DNA of 64,000 nt from Desulfovibrio sp. A2. GTDB taxonomy: Bacteria > Desulfobacterota > Desulfovibrionia > Desulfovibrionales > Desulfovibrionaceae. The stretch is from assembly GCF_000226255.1 (NCBI RefSeq), contig NZ_AGFG01000019.1:113168-177167 (forward strand). Direction: 5' to 3'. The position numbers were made by a program, and so were the translations under genes. Below the pieces are notes generated by a model, which saw only the letters and a program-made list of their open reading frames with translations, was not told where the DNA came from and made no database searches. Below, piece by piece: positions 16,701 through 26,305 of this stretch (its first letter is position 1; every line of letters begins with the position of its first letter).

Positions 16701-19700
16701 CTAAATGGCTTTCGAGGTGGCCATCATGTACACCTCGTGCGGGTCCAGAATCAGGATGACGCTGCCGTCGCCCATGATGGTCGCGCCGGAGATGCCCTTG
16801 AGGTCGCCAAGGTAGGCCCCCAGGGGCTTGATGACGATTTCCTGGCGTTCCAGCAACCGGTCCACCACCAGGCCCAACCTGCGGTCGTTGTCGTGGATGA
16901 CCACCACGGACAGCACCTCCTGCTTGTCGCCCTTGGGCAGGCCAAGCAGTTCGGACAGCGAGGCGATGCCCAGCACTTCGCCGCGCAGGGTCACGGCCTT
17001 GCGGCCCTTGACGTCCGTCAGGCGGCGCGCCTCGATCTTGGTGGTTTCCGACACGGCGTCCAGCGGGATGGCGTACATCTCGCCCGCCACGTTGACCATC
17101 AGCGCGTCGATGATGGCCAGGGTGAGCGGCAGCGACAGGGTGAAGCGCGTGCCCTTTCCGATCTCGGAATGGATGCTGACGCTGCCCTTCAGGTTCTTGA
17201 TGTTGGTGCGCACCACGTCCATGCCCACGCCGCGCCCGGAAATGTCGGTGATCTTCTCCGCCGACGAGAAGCCCGGGGCGAAGATGAGTTCCATGGCCTC
17301 GCGGTCGTCCATGGCCTTTGCTTCGTCGGGCGTGATGATGCCCTTGCGCACGGCCACTTCGCGCATCTTCTCGGGGTCGATGCCCTTGCCGTCGTCCTCG
17401 ATCTCGATGGCGACGGAGTTGCCCTTGTGGTAGGCGCGCAGGGTCACCTTGCCCTTGGCCTTCTTGCCCTTGGCCACGCGCTCGTCCTCGGACTCCACGC
17501 CGTGGTCCACCGCGTTGCGGATGAGGTGCACCAGCGGGTCGCCGATGACTTCCACCACGCTCTTGTCCAGTTCCGTCTCCTCGCCTTCCAGGATCAGGTC
17601 CACTTCCTTGCCGCTCTTGCGCGACAGGTCGCGCACCAGGCGGGGAAAGCGCGAGAACACCGACGACACCGGCACCATGCGCACCTTCATGATGGTGTCT
17701 TGCAGGTCGTCCGAAATGCGCGCCATGGCGTAGGTGGTTTCGGACAGGTCCTGGGCCACTTCCGCGATGACGACGTTGGTGTCGTCCTCCAGGCGGCGGG
17801 CCAGCATGGTGTAGCGGTTGCGGTTTATGATCAGTTCACCGATGAGGTTCATCAGGTGGTCGAGCTTTTCGTGGTCCACGCGGATGGTGGACGAGGCCTT
17901 GGCCGTACCGGCCTGCTGGGCCTGCTGAGCCTGGGCCGCTGCTGCAGCGCCGCCCTGGCCCCCTGCTGACGCGGGCGCGGCGGGGGCTGCCGGGGCAGCG
18001 GGCGCTGCTGGCTTGGGGGGCGTTGCCGGGGCGGCAGGCTTGGGGGGCGCTGCCGGAGCAGGCTTGGCCACGGGGGCGGCAGCCGGGGCTGGCGCGGCGG
18101 GCTTCACCGCTTCTGCGGGCGCGGCCTGGGCGGCCGCACCGGTCACCGAGGAAATGGTGACCACGGCGGTATCGTCGTCTTCCGGCTCTTCGTCCTCGTC
18201 GTCGCCCTGCGGCGTGGCGGCGGTGGGGGCGGCCGGGGCCGGAGCGGGTGCCGCCGCAGCCTTGGGCTGGGAAGCCGGGGCGGCAACGGGTGCCGCCGCT
18301 TCGGGCGCGGGCGTGCTGATGCGGGCGGTCTGCTTTTCCAGCATGTCGCCGATGATGGAGGTTTCCTGCTCCATCAGGTCCACCATCAGGCTGAAATCCA
18401 TGCCCGAAAAGCGCGCCTGGTCCACGAGACCGGCGGTGCGCTCGGCATAGACGCGAACCTCGTCCAGCCCCATGTAGCCCGAGGAATTCTGGATGGTGAC
18501 CAGGCACCGGTACAGCGCATCGATGTACTCGCGCTGCGTGCCGTCTCCGGCAAGGGTCTTCAGGGCAACGCCGATGTTGTCCATCTGCTGGCGCACCGTG
18601 TTGACGAACAGCGCCACGTCGTCCGGGTCGTAGCCGGGGGCCACGGGCGGCGACGGCGCATCCTCGTCGTCCTCTGCGTTGGGCGCGTTGGCCGCCTGCG
18701 CGGCCTCAGGCGCGGCTTCTGGCGCGGAGGGCTCCGCCACGGGGCCGCCGTTGCGGCGACCGCCAAGGCCTGCGGGCAGGGTGATTTCTTCGCCCGCCAC
18801 CGCCTTGCGCAGGCAGTCGAGGATGGCCGAAATGTCGAACGGGGTGACGTTGCCGGTGGCCGGGTCGATGCGGGACACCAGCGCCTCCAGCAGGTCCACC
18901 ACCAGCAACAGCAGGTCCACCAGCTCGTGCGAGCCGGTCATTTCGCCCCGGCGCACGTTGTTGAGCAGGGTTTCCGCCTCGTGGGTCAGGCTGTTCAGTT
19001 CGGCAAAGCCGATGATGCCGCTGTTGCCCTTGAGGTTGTGGAAGAAGCGGAACAGATCGTTGACCAGTTCGCCCTGTTCGGTGGGGTTGCGTTCCAGCTC
19101 CAGCAGCCCGGAACTGAGGTTTTCCGCCATCTCGCGGGCCTCGTCGATGAAGTCCTTCAGGTGTCCCTCGCCAAACGCGGTCAGGGCGTAGGGCTCCATG
19201 GGCTCCAGCGTGGCGATCCACTCGGCGGATCCGCCCTCGGCCTGGGCGACGGGCTCCGGCTCCTGCCGGGGCGGCGCGGCGGGCGGAATGGCCGCAGGCT
19301 CCGGTTCAACGGGCGCGGCAACCGCCACGGGCTCCGGCTCCGCCGCCGCGACGGGTTCGGGCTCCGGCTCGGGGGCCGCCACCGGTGCGGCGGGCGCGGG
19401 GCGCGGGGCCGCAGCGGGCGCATCGCCCGCCATGATGGCGTCGATGGTGGTGATGATGGATTCGGTCTCCACGTCGCCTTCGCCGCCGGTGGAATCCAGG
19501 TTGTCCACCATCTGGCGCAACGCGTCCGTGGCCGAAAGGATGACGTCCATGATCTCGGAGGTGACGGTCATGTCCCCCTTGCGCAACTCGTCCATGATGT
19601 TTTCGGCGCGGTGCGCAAGGCCGTTGATCCGGTTCAGCCCCAGAAAGCCGGACGCCCCCTTCAGCGAATGCATGGGGCGGAATATCTCGTTCAGCAACGC

Positions 19701-19817
19701 GAGATTGTCCGGCGCTTTCTCGAGTTCGAGCAGGTTGGGCTCGATGGTCTCGAGGTGCTCTTTGGCTTCGACGATGAAATCGGCGAATATTTCCGGATCC
19801 ATGAAATCCTGACTCAT
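16701..19817 (-). CDS. cheA: Chemotaxis histidine kinase CheA with two HPt domains and one pseudo-HPt
   Basis: A 1038-residue CheA. HPt1 has the phosphorylatable His at about residue 50 in P-M-H-S-L-K-G-A-S-G-F-L-G. HPt2 has F-F-H-N-L-K-G-N-S-G-I-I-G near 260. A third domain at about 395-505 keeps the fold pattern (N-S-S-G-Y-M-G-L) but has Val where the His should be. Ala/Pro linkers separate these. The dimerisation helix (D-H-L-M-N-L-I-G-E-L) follows, then the ATPase with N box H-L-I-R-N-A-V-D-H-G, D-D-G-K-G-I-D and G-R-G-V-G-M-D-V-V, and a CheW-like C-terminal domain. It is last in the che operon. In Desulfovibrio vulgaris the CheA of the equivalent cluster is, as I recall, CheA3. Confidence 0.95.
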   Translation of the reverse strand: MSQDFMDPEIFADFIVEAKEHLETIEPNLLELEKAPDNLALLNEIFRPMHSLKGASGFLGLNRINGLAHRAENIMDELRKGDMTVTSEIMDVILSATDALRQMVDNLDSTGGEGDVETESIITTIDAIMAGDAPAAAPRPAPAAPVAAPEPEPEPVAAAEPEPVAVAAPVEPEPAAIPPAAPPRQEPEPVAQAEGGSAEWIATLEPMEPYALTAFGEGHLKDFIDEAREMAENLSSGLLELERNPTEQGELVNDLFRFFHNLKGNSGIIGFAELNSLTHEAETLLNNVRRGEMTGSHELVDLLLLVVDLLEALVSRIDPATGNVTPFDISAILDCLRKAVAGEEITLPAGLGGRRNGGPVAEPSAPEAAPEAAQAANAPNAEDDEDAPSPPVAPGYDPDDVALFVNTVRQQMDNIGVALKTLAGDGTQREYIDALYRCLVTIQNSSGYMGLDEVRVYAERTAGLVDQARFSGMDFSLMVDLMEQETSIIGDMLEKQTARISTPAPEAAAPVAAPASQPKAAAAPAPAPAAPTAATPQGDDEDEEPEDDDTAVVTISSVTGAAAQAAPAEAVKPAAPAPAAAPVAKPAPAAPPKPAAPATPPKPAAPAAPAAPAAPASAGGQGGAAAAAQAQQAQQAGTAKASSTIRVDHEKLDHLMNLIGELIINRNRYTMLARRLEDDTNVVIAEVAQDLSETTYAMARISDDLQDTIMKVRMVPVSSVFSRFPRLVRDLSRKSGKEVDLILEGEETELDKSVVEVIGDPLVHLIRNAVDHGVESEDERVAKGKKAKGKVTLRAYHKGNSVAIEIEDDGKGIDPEKMREVAVRKGIITPDEAKAMDDREAMELIFAPGFSSAEKITDISGRGVGMDVVRTNIKNLKGSVSIHSEIGKGTRFTLSLPLTLAIIDALMVNVAGEMYAIPLDAVSETTKIEARRLTDVKGRKAVTLRGEVLGIASLSELLGLPKGDKQEVLSVVVIHDNDRRLGLVVDRLLERQEIVIKPLGAYLGDLKGISGATIMGDGSVILILDPHEVYMMATSKAI

Positions 19818-19976
19818 ACCCTCACCTCAGGTAGGCCGGGGCGTGGCCGTGGTCGATAGCCGGGATGCCGTCCGGCGCGGCACGACGGCCGCGTCCGCCG
19901 GGGCCCCCGGGCCCCCAGAAATCCTTGGCGCGGCGGCATGCCGCGCGTTGCGTTCCGCTACACATGTCCCTATCGG

Positions 19977-20345
19977 TCAACCGAGCAGCATCTTTATGTT
20001 CTTGACCATCTTTTCCGGCTGGGCGGGCTTGACCATGTACAGGTTGGCCCCAAGGCTCATGCCCATCTGGATGTCCTTTTCCTGCCCTTCGGTGGACAGC
20101 ACCACGATGGGCAGGTCGCGGTAGGCTTCCTGCTCGCGCACCGTCTTGATGAAGGTGAACCCGTCCATGCGCGGCATGTTCACGTCCGAGATGATCAGGT
20201 CTACCTTTTCGGAGGAGTACAGTTTCTCCAGACCGTCGAGACCGTCCTCCGCCGTGGTCACCTTGAAGCCTTCTTTTTTCATTATGAAGGCGACAAGGTT
20301 GCGAACGGTCTTGGAGTCGTCCACGATCAATATATGCTTGCTCAT
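19977..20345 (-). CDS. cheY: Chemotaxis response regulator CheY
   Basis: A 122-residue single receiver domain. The acidic pair is D-D at residues 9-10, the phosphorylated Asp is D54 in I-S-D-V-N-M-P-R-M-D-G, the switch Thr lies in V-L-S-T-E-G-Q, and the conserved Lys is in V-K-P-A-Q-P. All CheY signature residues are present, so it should accept phosphate from the CheA encoded just downstream and act on the flagellar motor switch. It starts 10 bases after the CheW-like gene. The 159 bases between cheY and cheA hold no gene I recognise. Confidence 0.93.
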   Translation of the reverse strand: MSKHILIVDDSKTVRNLVAFIMKKEGFKVTTAEDGLDGLEKLYSSEKVDLIISDVNMPRMDGFTFIKTVREQEAYRDLPIVVLSTEGQEKDIQMGMSLGANLYMVKPAQPEKMVKNIKMLLG

Positions 20346-20355
20346 GCATGCCTCC

Positions 20356-21054
20356 TCAGCGTTTCAGAACACAGTCGAGTATCTTGTCCACCGAAACGAT
20401 GCTCACCAGGCGTTCGTCGGCCTTGAGCAGGCCGGACACGAAATCCACGCTGATGCCGAGATGCGCCTCGATGGCCCAGTCGATATCCTGTTGCGGCACA
20501 CGGTACATGGTGTGCACCCGCTCGATCATCATGCCCATTTGCAGGCCGCGCCTGCGGCAGACGATGATGAACTTGTCCTCTTCACCGGCGCTGGCGGAGC
20601 TTCCGCCGCCCTCGTACACGCCCAGCAGTTCGCGCAACCGCACCAGCGGCGTGACCCGTCCGCGCAGGTTGACGATGCCCGCCACGAACGAGGGCGCGGC
20701 GGGAAGGCGCGTGGGCGCGGAATACTTGATGACTTCCTGCACGGCCTCGGTGGGCACGGCGAATTCCTGCGCGCCCAGGAAAAATCCAACCATCTGCAGC
20801 ACGGGTTCGCGGCGCAGGCGGGCTTCCAGCGTTTCCGCCTCGTCTTCGCCCCCGGCGAGCCCGGCGGCGACGCCCGCCCCCCCCGCACGTGCCGGGTCGA
20901 TGCCGATGCGGCGCAGGATGTCGCCTTCCTCCACGCCAAGATACTTCTGCATGAAGGCCCGTTCGGCGGCGGTGAACTCGCCCCCGCCGCCCGTGGCCGC
21001 TTCCGAGCCGAAGTCGTGCTGGCGGAAGTATTCCTCGGGTGAACGTTGGGTCAT
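20356..21054 (-). CDS. cheW: Chemotaxis coupling protein CheW with N-terminal extension
   Basis: A 232-residue protein. Residues about 85-225 are a CheW domain: F-F-L-G-A-Q-E-F-A-V-P-T near its start, L-P-A-A-P-S-F-V-A-G-I-V-N-L-R-G-R-V-T-P in the middle, and a second subdomain with M-I-E-R-V. The 80-residue N-terminal extension is unusual for CheW and contains Y-L-G-V-E-E-G-D-I-L-R-R-I-G. I start at ATG 21054 because it overlaps the stop of the ParA gene in an ATGA, as elsewhere in this operon; the open frame upstream lies in the ParA gene. It likely couples receptors to CheA. Confidence 0.88.
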   Translation of the reverse strand: MTQRSPEEYFRQHDFGSEAATGGGGEFTAAERAFMQKYLGVEEGDILRRIGIDPARAGGAGVAAGLAGGEDEAETLEARLRREPVLQMVGFFLGAQEFAVPTEAVQEVIKYSAPTRLPAAPSFVAGIVNLRGRVTPLVRLRELLGVYEGGGSSASAGEEDKFIIVCRRRGLQMGMMIERVHTMYRVPQQDIDWAIEAHLGISVDFVSGLLKADERLVSIVSVDKILDCVLKR

Positions 21055-21824
21055 GATTGCAGCATCTCTTCGGCCAGCGCGTCGTAAGCGCGCGCGCCCC
21101 GGCTGTCGGGGTCGAGATCGTAGATCACCCTGCCCTGCGCGCTGGCCTCGCGAAAGCGGGTATCCATGCCGACCACCGTGTTGAACATCTTCGGCCCCAT
21201 CTTCTGCGCCAGCAGTTCGAGCACCCTGTTGCACGCCCTGGCCCGCTTGTCGAACATGGTGGCCAGGGCCCTGTACCGTATGGGCTGCGGCAGCACCTTG
21301 TTGAGCACCCGGATGGTGTCAAACAACAGCTTCAGGCCGTGCAGCGCCAGAAAATCCGTCTGGATGGGAATGACAAGCAAATCGCAGGCCACCAGCGCGT
21401 TCACCAGCAGGATGCCCACGTGCGGCGGGCAGTCTATGATGATGAAGTCGTAGTCGTCGCGCACGTGCGCGATGGCCTGTTGCAGTATCGCTCCCTTGCC
21501 CTTGCGCCCTTTCAGGTCCACGTCCAGTTCGGCAAGCTGGATGCTTGCCGGGGCCACGTCCCAGGCCTGTCCCTCGTTGCGGCGCACCAGGCGCTTCCAC
21601 AGTGCGGGCCAGGCCGCCTCGTCGACCATGAACAGGTCGTACATGGTCACGTCCAGGTCCTCCGGATAAAACCGGAGGTGCACCGAGGCGTTGGCGTGCG
21701 GATCAAGATCCATGATCAGCACGCGCTGGCCCCGGCGCGCGAGCGCCGCGCCGAGCGTCAGGGTGGACGTGGTCTTGCCCACCCCACCCTTCTGGTTGGC
21801 GATGGCCACTACCCGCGCGCCCAT
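21051..21824 (-). CDS. ParA-family ATPase of the chemotaxis operon
   Basis: A 257-residue MinD/ParA ATPase with the deviant Walker A K-G-G-V-G-K-T-T at residues 12-19, D-L-D-P-H-A-N-A near 42 and the Walker B region F-I-I-I-D-C-P-P near 125. There is no ParB gene or parS-like site near it. Within che operons such ATPases (ParC in Vibrio, PpfA in Rhodobacter) place or segregate chemoreceptor arrays; that role is inferred here from position between cheR and cheW. It overlaps cheW by 4 bases, and a 108-base gap separates it from cheR. Confidence 0.88.
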   Translation of the reverse strand: MGARVVAIANQKGGVGKTTSTLTLGAALARRGQRVLIMDLDPHANASVHLRFYPEDLDVTMYDLFMVDEAAWPALWKRLVRRNEGQAWDVAPASIQLAELDVDLKGRKGKGAILQQAIAHVRDDYDFIIIDCPPHVGILLVNALVACDLLVIPIQTDFLALHGLKLLFDTIRVLNKVLPQPIRYRALATMFDKRARACNRVLELLAQKMGPKMFNTVVGMDTRFREASAQGRVIYDLDPDSRGARAYDALAEEMLQS

Positions 21825-21932
21825 CGACCATCCCTTGCGCCGCCCGCCAACGCCCGCCCCATGGGGCGGGGCGCACCGGGCGCGGGCCTGTTCCGTTCCG
21901 TCACGTTGCCGTCTCCCTGTCCTTCGCCGCCG

Positions 21933-22811
21933 TCACTCCAGCTTGCGGTAGATGATGGCCCCGGTATGGTGTTCCGGCTTGAAGGCGCGGGTGATGTTAT
22001 GCAGCGATTCCGAGTGCCCGATGAGCAGGTACCCGCCCTGCAGCAGGTTGTCGTAGAACGAGCCGATGACCTGCTTCTTCATCTCGTCGTCGAAGTAGAT
22101 GATGACGTTGCGGCAGAACACGATGTGCGAGCGCTCCACCCGCTTCAGCCCGGCGCGGTCGCTGAGGTTGATCTGCCCGAAGTTCACCAGCTGCTTCAGC
22201 TTGGGGTCCACCTTGAACTGGGTGCCTTCCTTGATGAAGTAGCGGTCGATGATTTCCTTGGGCGTGGTGCGCAGGGCGTAGTCGGAATAGACGCCGCGCC
22301 GGGCCGAGGCCAACACCGCCTCGGACAGGTCGTTGGCGGTGATCTTGATGTCCCAGCTCGCAAGCTCGGTCTTCAGCACCTCGTGCAGGATGATGGCGAG
22401 GGTGTACGGCTCTTCCCCGGTGGAGCACCCGGCGGACCAGATGCGCAGCCGCTTCTGCCCCTTGGAGCGCAGGTCGTTCAGGGTGGTCTTCAGCACGTGT
22501 TCCTGAAACACCTGCAACTGCGGCGGATTGCGGTAGAAGCTGGTCTCGTTGGTGGTCACCACCTCGAACAGCCGGTTGAGCTCGACGCGCTTGTTGGCGT
22601 CGTAGCGCAGGAAGTAATAGTACTCGCCGAAGTTCTTGAGGTTCAGTTCCTTGAGGCGGTTCGACAGGCGGTTTTCCACCAGGTACTTGCGGTTTTCGGC
22701 GATGTAGATGCCGCATTGCTGGTAGATGAAGTCGCGCAGTTGCACGAACTCCTCGTCGGAGATCTTCAGTTCCTTGCGCAGGGTGATGGAGTTGGAGAAC
22801 AGCGAGGACAT
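21933..22811 (-). CDS. cheR: Chemotaxis receptor methyltransferase CheR
   Basis: A 292-residue CheR that methylates receptor glutamates with S-adenosylmethionine. The N-terminal helical domain (about 15-85) precedes T-N-E-T-S-F-Y-R, which is the family signature. The SAM site has W-S-A-G-C-S-T-G-E-E-P-Y-T near residue 130, and later I-V-F-C-R-N-V-I-I-Y-F near 235. Length is typical. The ATG shares one base with the stop of the upstream HEAT-repeat gene (TGATG), a sign of translational coupling. It works against CheB of the same operon in adaptation. Confidence 0.94.
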   Translation of the reverse strand: MSSLFSNSITLRKELKISDEEFVQLRDFIYQQCGIYIAENRKYLVENRLSNRLKELNLKNFGEYYYFLRYDANKRVELNRLFEVVTTNETSFYRNPPQLQVFQEHVLKTTLNDLRSKGQKRLRIWSAGCSTGEEPYTLAIILHEVLKTELASWDIKITANDLSEAVLASARRGVYSDYALRTTPKEIIDRYFIKEGTQFKVDPKLKQLVNFGQINLSDRAGLKRVERSHIVFCRNVIIYFDDEMKKQVIGSFYDNLLQGGYLLIGHSESLHNITRAFKPEHHTGAIIYRKLE

Positions 22812-24736
22812 CAGTCATCCACTCCTTGTTCTTCGTGGATGCGGGCGGCTGCCGTCTCGGCGGCCTGCTGGACTTCCGGATCCTCCGAATCCATCAGGTT
22901 CAGCAACGCCCTGAACGCGACGTTGCCGCCGATGGCCCCCAGCGCCTCCACCACCTTCAGCAGCACCAGATGCCCGGCGTTTTCGGTAAGCGCCACCAAC
23001 TGCGGCACCGCGTCGGAATCCTTCAGCGTGCCCAGCGCCTCGATGGCCCGCACCCGCACCCAGTCGTCCGGGTCGTCCAGGGCCTGGAGCAGATAGGGGA
23101 AGACATTGCCCTCGCCGCAGTTGCCCAGCAGCTCGATGAGGGCCAGGCGCACCTCGCGGTTTTCGTCGTGCAGCCGGGGCACCACCAGTTCCAGCCGTTC
23201 GCTGGTGAAGGGGCAGACGTTGGCCACCGCCTCCAGCGCCACCTTGCGCACGTCGGGCACCTCGTCTTCCAGCGCCTCGGTGAGTTCGGCGAGGTTCTCG
23301 TCCACGTCAAAGCGCCCCATGGCGTACACGGCCATCATGCGGTGCAGCGGGTCGGGGCTGCGGAACGATTCGCGGAAGCGTGCGTTCATGCCCGGGTCGT
23401 TCAGGGCGATGCACGCGTTGAGGGCGGCTTCCTTCACGTCGTCGTAGGGGTGTTCCAGCAGGGCCAGCATGCGCTCGCCCGCTTCCACCGCCTTGGCCCT
23501 GCGGCCCAGGTAGTGCAGCGCGGCCTTCAGCACGTGGGCGTCGTTGTGCCGGTCCAGCACGTCGATGAAGAAGTCGCGGTCGCTGGGGTCGCAGCGTTCG
23601 GACAACACCGTGGACATGGCCCGCTGCGCGTCGCGGGGCTTGTCCCAGAACACCCCGCGCATGAGGTCTATGCCGTGGCGGCTGGGCATGCCCCGGATTG
23701 CCTCGATAAGGATGAGCAGGGTGTGCTCGTCGTCGCCGCGCACGTGCCGGTCCACCGCGCTGTTGAAGCCGATGTCGGCCAGGCTCTGCACGCAGCCCAC
23801 TAGGCGCTCGTGATCGCGGTCTGGGTCCAGCGCCACGGCCACCTTCAGCACCGCCTCGGTGGCCTCTGCCCCGCCGATGCTGGCAAGGCCGCGCATGGCG
23901 GCGTTCTGCACGTCCTCGTCCTCGTCGTCCATGGCGGCCAGCAGGTAGTCGCGCAGACGCAGCCGGTCCTTCTCGCCCAGCAGGGACAGCGACTTGCCGC
24001 CCAGCACGTTGACGATGGCCTTGGCGATCTTGTTGCGCAGCGGGCCGGGCGACTTGTCCAGGCGTTTGAGCAGGAGAGGCACGGCCTTGATGTTGCCCAT
24101 CTCGCCCAGGGCGTCCACGATCATGGAGGCCACCAGGTCCGACGCCGCGTCCAGCGCCTTGACCAGGGCATTGACCGAGGATTCGGCCCGGATCTTGGTC
24201 AGCGCCTCGATGACCGAGAACTGCACCCATTCCTCGTCCATCATAGCCTTGTTCAGGCATTCCGCCGCGTCGGGAAAGGCCAGCGTGCCCAGGCTGACGG
24301 CGGCCTGGTAGCGCACGTTCACTTCCGGGTCGCGCAGCAGCGCCTCGCACAGCGAGGGCACGGCAAGGATGCTGCCGGAGGTGCCAAGGATGTCGGAGGC
24401 GAAGATGCGCATGTCCACGTCGTCGTCATGCAGCAGCTGCTTCAGCGATTCGAAGTCGTCGGCCCCGATCTCGCGCAGCACGTCCATGGCGATGTTGCGG
24501 ATGGGCGCGTCGTCCGACCGCAAGAGGGGCAGCACCCCGCGCACGGCGGTCACGCCCCCGATCTTGCGGATGGCCCGGTCGGCCGCTTCTTGCACCCCGA
24601 TGTTGTGACTCTGGATCTGCGCCACCAGATGCGGCACGGCGCTTTCCAGCCGAAGGTTCCCGGCGGCGTAGGCCGCCTCGCGGATTTCCTCGACGTTGTC
24701 GCCTTGGAGTTGCTCGATGATCTGCTGTTCGGACAT
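22811..24736 (-). CDS. HEAT-repeat protein of the chemotaxis operon
   Basis: A 641-residue protein built almost entirely from HEAT/PBS-lyase-type repeats, about 18-20 units of 30-37 residues. Typical repeat cores read D-x-x-x-x-V-R-x-x-A-I-E-A-L-G-x-L-x-D-x-x-A-V-P-x-L. Acidic residues are common and there is no signal peptide or enzyme motif. Such proteins are scaffolds for protein contacts. Its place between cheB and cheR, with a one-base overlap to cheR, suggests a structural or assembly role in the chemosensory array or with the ParA protein; the partner is not known. Confidence 0.85.
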   Translation of the reverse strand: MSEQQIIEQLQGDNVEEIREAAYAAGNLRLESAVPHLVAQIQSHNIGVQEAADRAIRKIGGVTAVRGVLPLLRSDDAPIRNIAMDVLREIGADDFESLKQLLHDDDVDMRIFASDILGTSGSILAVPSLCEALLRDPEVNVRYQAAVSLGTLAFPDAAECLNKAMMDEEWVQFSVIEALTKIRAESSVNALVKALDAASDLVASMIVDALGEMGNIKAVPLLLKRLDKSPGPLRNKIAKAIVNVLGGKSLSLLGEKDRLRLRDYLLAAMDDEDEDVQNAAMRGLASIGGAEATEAVLKVAVALDPDRDHERLVGCVQSLADIGFNSAVDRHVRGDDEHTLLILIEAIRGMPSRHGIDLMRGVFWDKPRDAQRAMSTVLSERCDPSDRDFFIDVLDRHNDAHVLKAALHYLGRRAKAVEAGERMLALLEHPYDDVKEAALNACIALNDPGMNARFRESFRSPDPLHRMMAVYAMGRFDVDENLAELTEALEDEVPDVRKVALEAVANVCPFTSERLELVVPRLHDENREVRLALIELLGNCGEGNVFPYLLQALDDPDDWVRVRAIEALGTLKDSDAVPQLVALTENAGHLVLLKVVEALGAIGGNVAFRALLNLMDSEDPEVQQAAETAAARIHEEQGVDD

Positions 24737-24964
24737 ACTCCCGTCCTTCCGTGGAATGGCTGGCCTTATTGCCTACCCCATGCCGCCCTGCGGCTTCCCG
24801 CCCCCCGACTGCCGTTCACGTCGTCCGCGTCTTGCGTCCACGTACCTTCGCGACCGTTCGCCCGTGGGCACTCCGGGCCTGCTCCGCGTCCACCGGGACG
24901 CCTTCGCGGTTCGGGGCCCAGCCGGCCGGGCGAGCCAGGCGGGCCGGGCGAATCGCGGCGTAGG

Positions 24965-26071
24965 CTATTTGTACAGTCCCGACATTATGGCAGAGGCCAT
25001 GTCGTCTATGTCTATGATTTCATCGGCCAGACCCGCATCCACGATGGCCTTGGGCATGCCGTAGACCACGCAGGTGGCGTCGCTCTGGGCCAGGGCCCGG
25101 CCGCCCTTCTGTTTCAGCACGCGCACGCCTTCCAGGCCGTCGCTGCCCATGCCGGTAAGGATGACCCCCAGGGTGCGGCGACCCATGGCCTGCGCCACCG
25201 ATTCGATGAGCACGTTGGCCGAGGGCTTGTACAGCGCCTCCGCCGGTTCCGGGGTAACCACCACCTCCACCATGCTTATCCGCTGGTCCACCCGCAAGTG
25301 CTTGCCGCCGGGCGCGATGTAGGCAGTGCCGGGGCGCAGGCGCTCGCCGTTTTCCGCCTCTTTCACGGTGATGCGGCACACGCCGTCCAGCCGCTTGGCG
25401 AAGGGGCCGGTGAAGGCGGCGGGCATGTGCTGGGCGATGAGGATGCTGGCCGGAAAGTCTGCCGGAAGCTGCGAAAGCACCTTCTGCACGGCGGGCGGCC
25501 CGCCGGTGGAAACGCCGATGGCCACGATGTCGCGCACCGGGCGGCCGCTGCGCGGGGTAAGCACCGGGCGCGGCGCGCCGTCAGCCGCCGCGCCGCCTGC
25601 CCCGCCCGAAGAAACGGGAGCGCCCCCATCGCCCACTGGGCGGGGGGCACGCAGGGCGCGGGGGGCGCGCAGAAACTTGCGGCGCGAAATTTCCTTCACC
25701 TTCTCGCGTAGTTCATCCTCTATGCGCACGATGTCCAGCGACACCTTGGACAACTGCTTGGGGATGAAATCCACGGCGCCCAGTTCAAGGGCCTTCAGGG
25801 TGGATTCGGCCCCCTCGGTGGTCAGCGAGCTGACCATCAGCACCGGGCGGGGCATTTCCATCATGATGCGGCGCAGCGCGGTCAACCCGTCCATGCGCGG
25901 CATCTCGATGTCGAGCGTCACCACGTCGGGGTTGTGCTTGCGCACCAGTTCAAGCCCTTCCTCGCCGTCGCGGCCCACGGCCACCACGCTGATTTCGGGG
26001 TCCTTCTCGAGCATGCTCGAAAGCGCCTTGCGCATGAAGGCGGAATCATCAACAACGACAACCGTGATCAC
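24965..26071 (-). CDS. cheB: Chemotaxis response regulator / receptor methylesterase CheB
   Basis: A 368-residue CheB. The receiver domain has D-D at 8-9 and the phospho-acceptor D54 in L-D-I-E-M-P-R-M-D-G. A basic and glycine-rich linker (about 130-175) connects to the methylesterase domain with the catalytic Ser in G-V-S-T-G-G-P-P-A, the His in A-Q-H-M-P and the Asp region L-T-G-M-G-S-D-G. The enzyme removes receptor methyl groups and deamidates glutamine. It is the first gene of the che unit; a 228-base gap to the HEAT gene might hold a secondary promoter, but none is clear. Confidence 0.95.
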   Translation of the reverse strand: MITVVVVDDSAFMRKALSSMLEKDPEISVVAVGRDGEEGLELVRKHNPDVVTLDIEMPRMDGLTALRRIMMEMPRPVLMVSSLTTEGAESTLKALELGAVDFIPKQLSKVSLDIVRIEDELREKVKEISRRKFLRAPRALRAPRPVGDGGAPVSSGGAGGAAADGAPRPVLTPRSGRPVRDIVAIGVSTGGPPAVQKVLSQLPADFPASILIAQHMPAAFTGPFAKRLDGVCRITVKEAENGERLRPGTAYIAPGGKHLRVDQRISMVEVVVTPEPAEALYKPSANVLIESVAQAMGRRTLGVILTGMGSDGLEGVRVLKQKGGRALAQSDATCVVYGMPKAIVDAGLADEIIDIDDMASAIMSGLYK

Positions 26072-26305
26072 TCGGGTCTCCTAGGGAACGTCCGGGCGTC
26101 GGGTTCCTCCCTCTACCGGAACGAGATGTTCCGGCCCCGGAACTCGCGTGCGATTCGCAATGCCTGTTCGTGTCGTGGCCGGCTACCGGCAGGCGGGCAG
26201 CCCGAACGCGCGCGGGCCGCGCCGACAGGGCCTTCCGCCCGCGCCCCTTGGCGGCGGGACTGCCAGTAAACTGGGCCGTATGTACAATAGGTGAACCCAC
26301 TCTTT
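26072..26305. other. Leader region between cheB and tRNA-Pro
   Basis: No gene is seen. A perfect hairpin CCGGAAC (26116-26122) / GTTCCGG (26128-26134) with a 5-base loop lies about 45 bases before the cheB start and would be in its mRNA leader. I cannot name a promoter for cheB with confidence. Confidence 0.4.
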
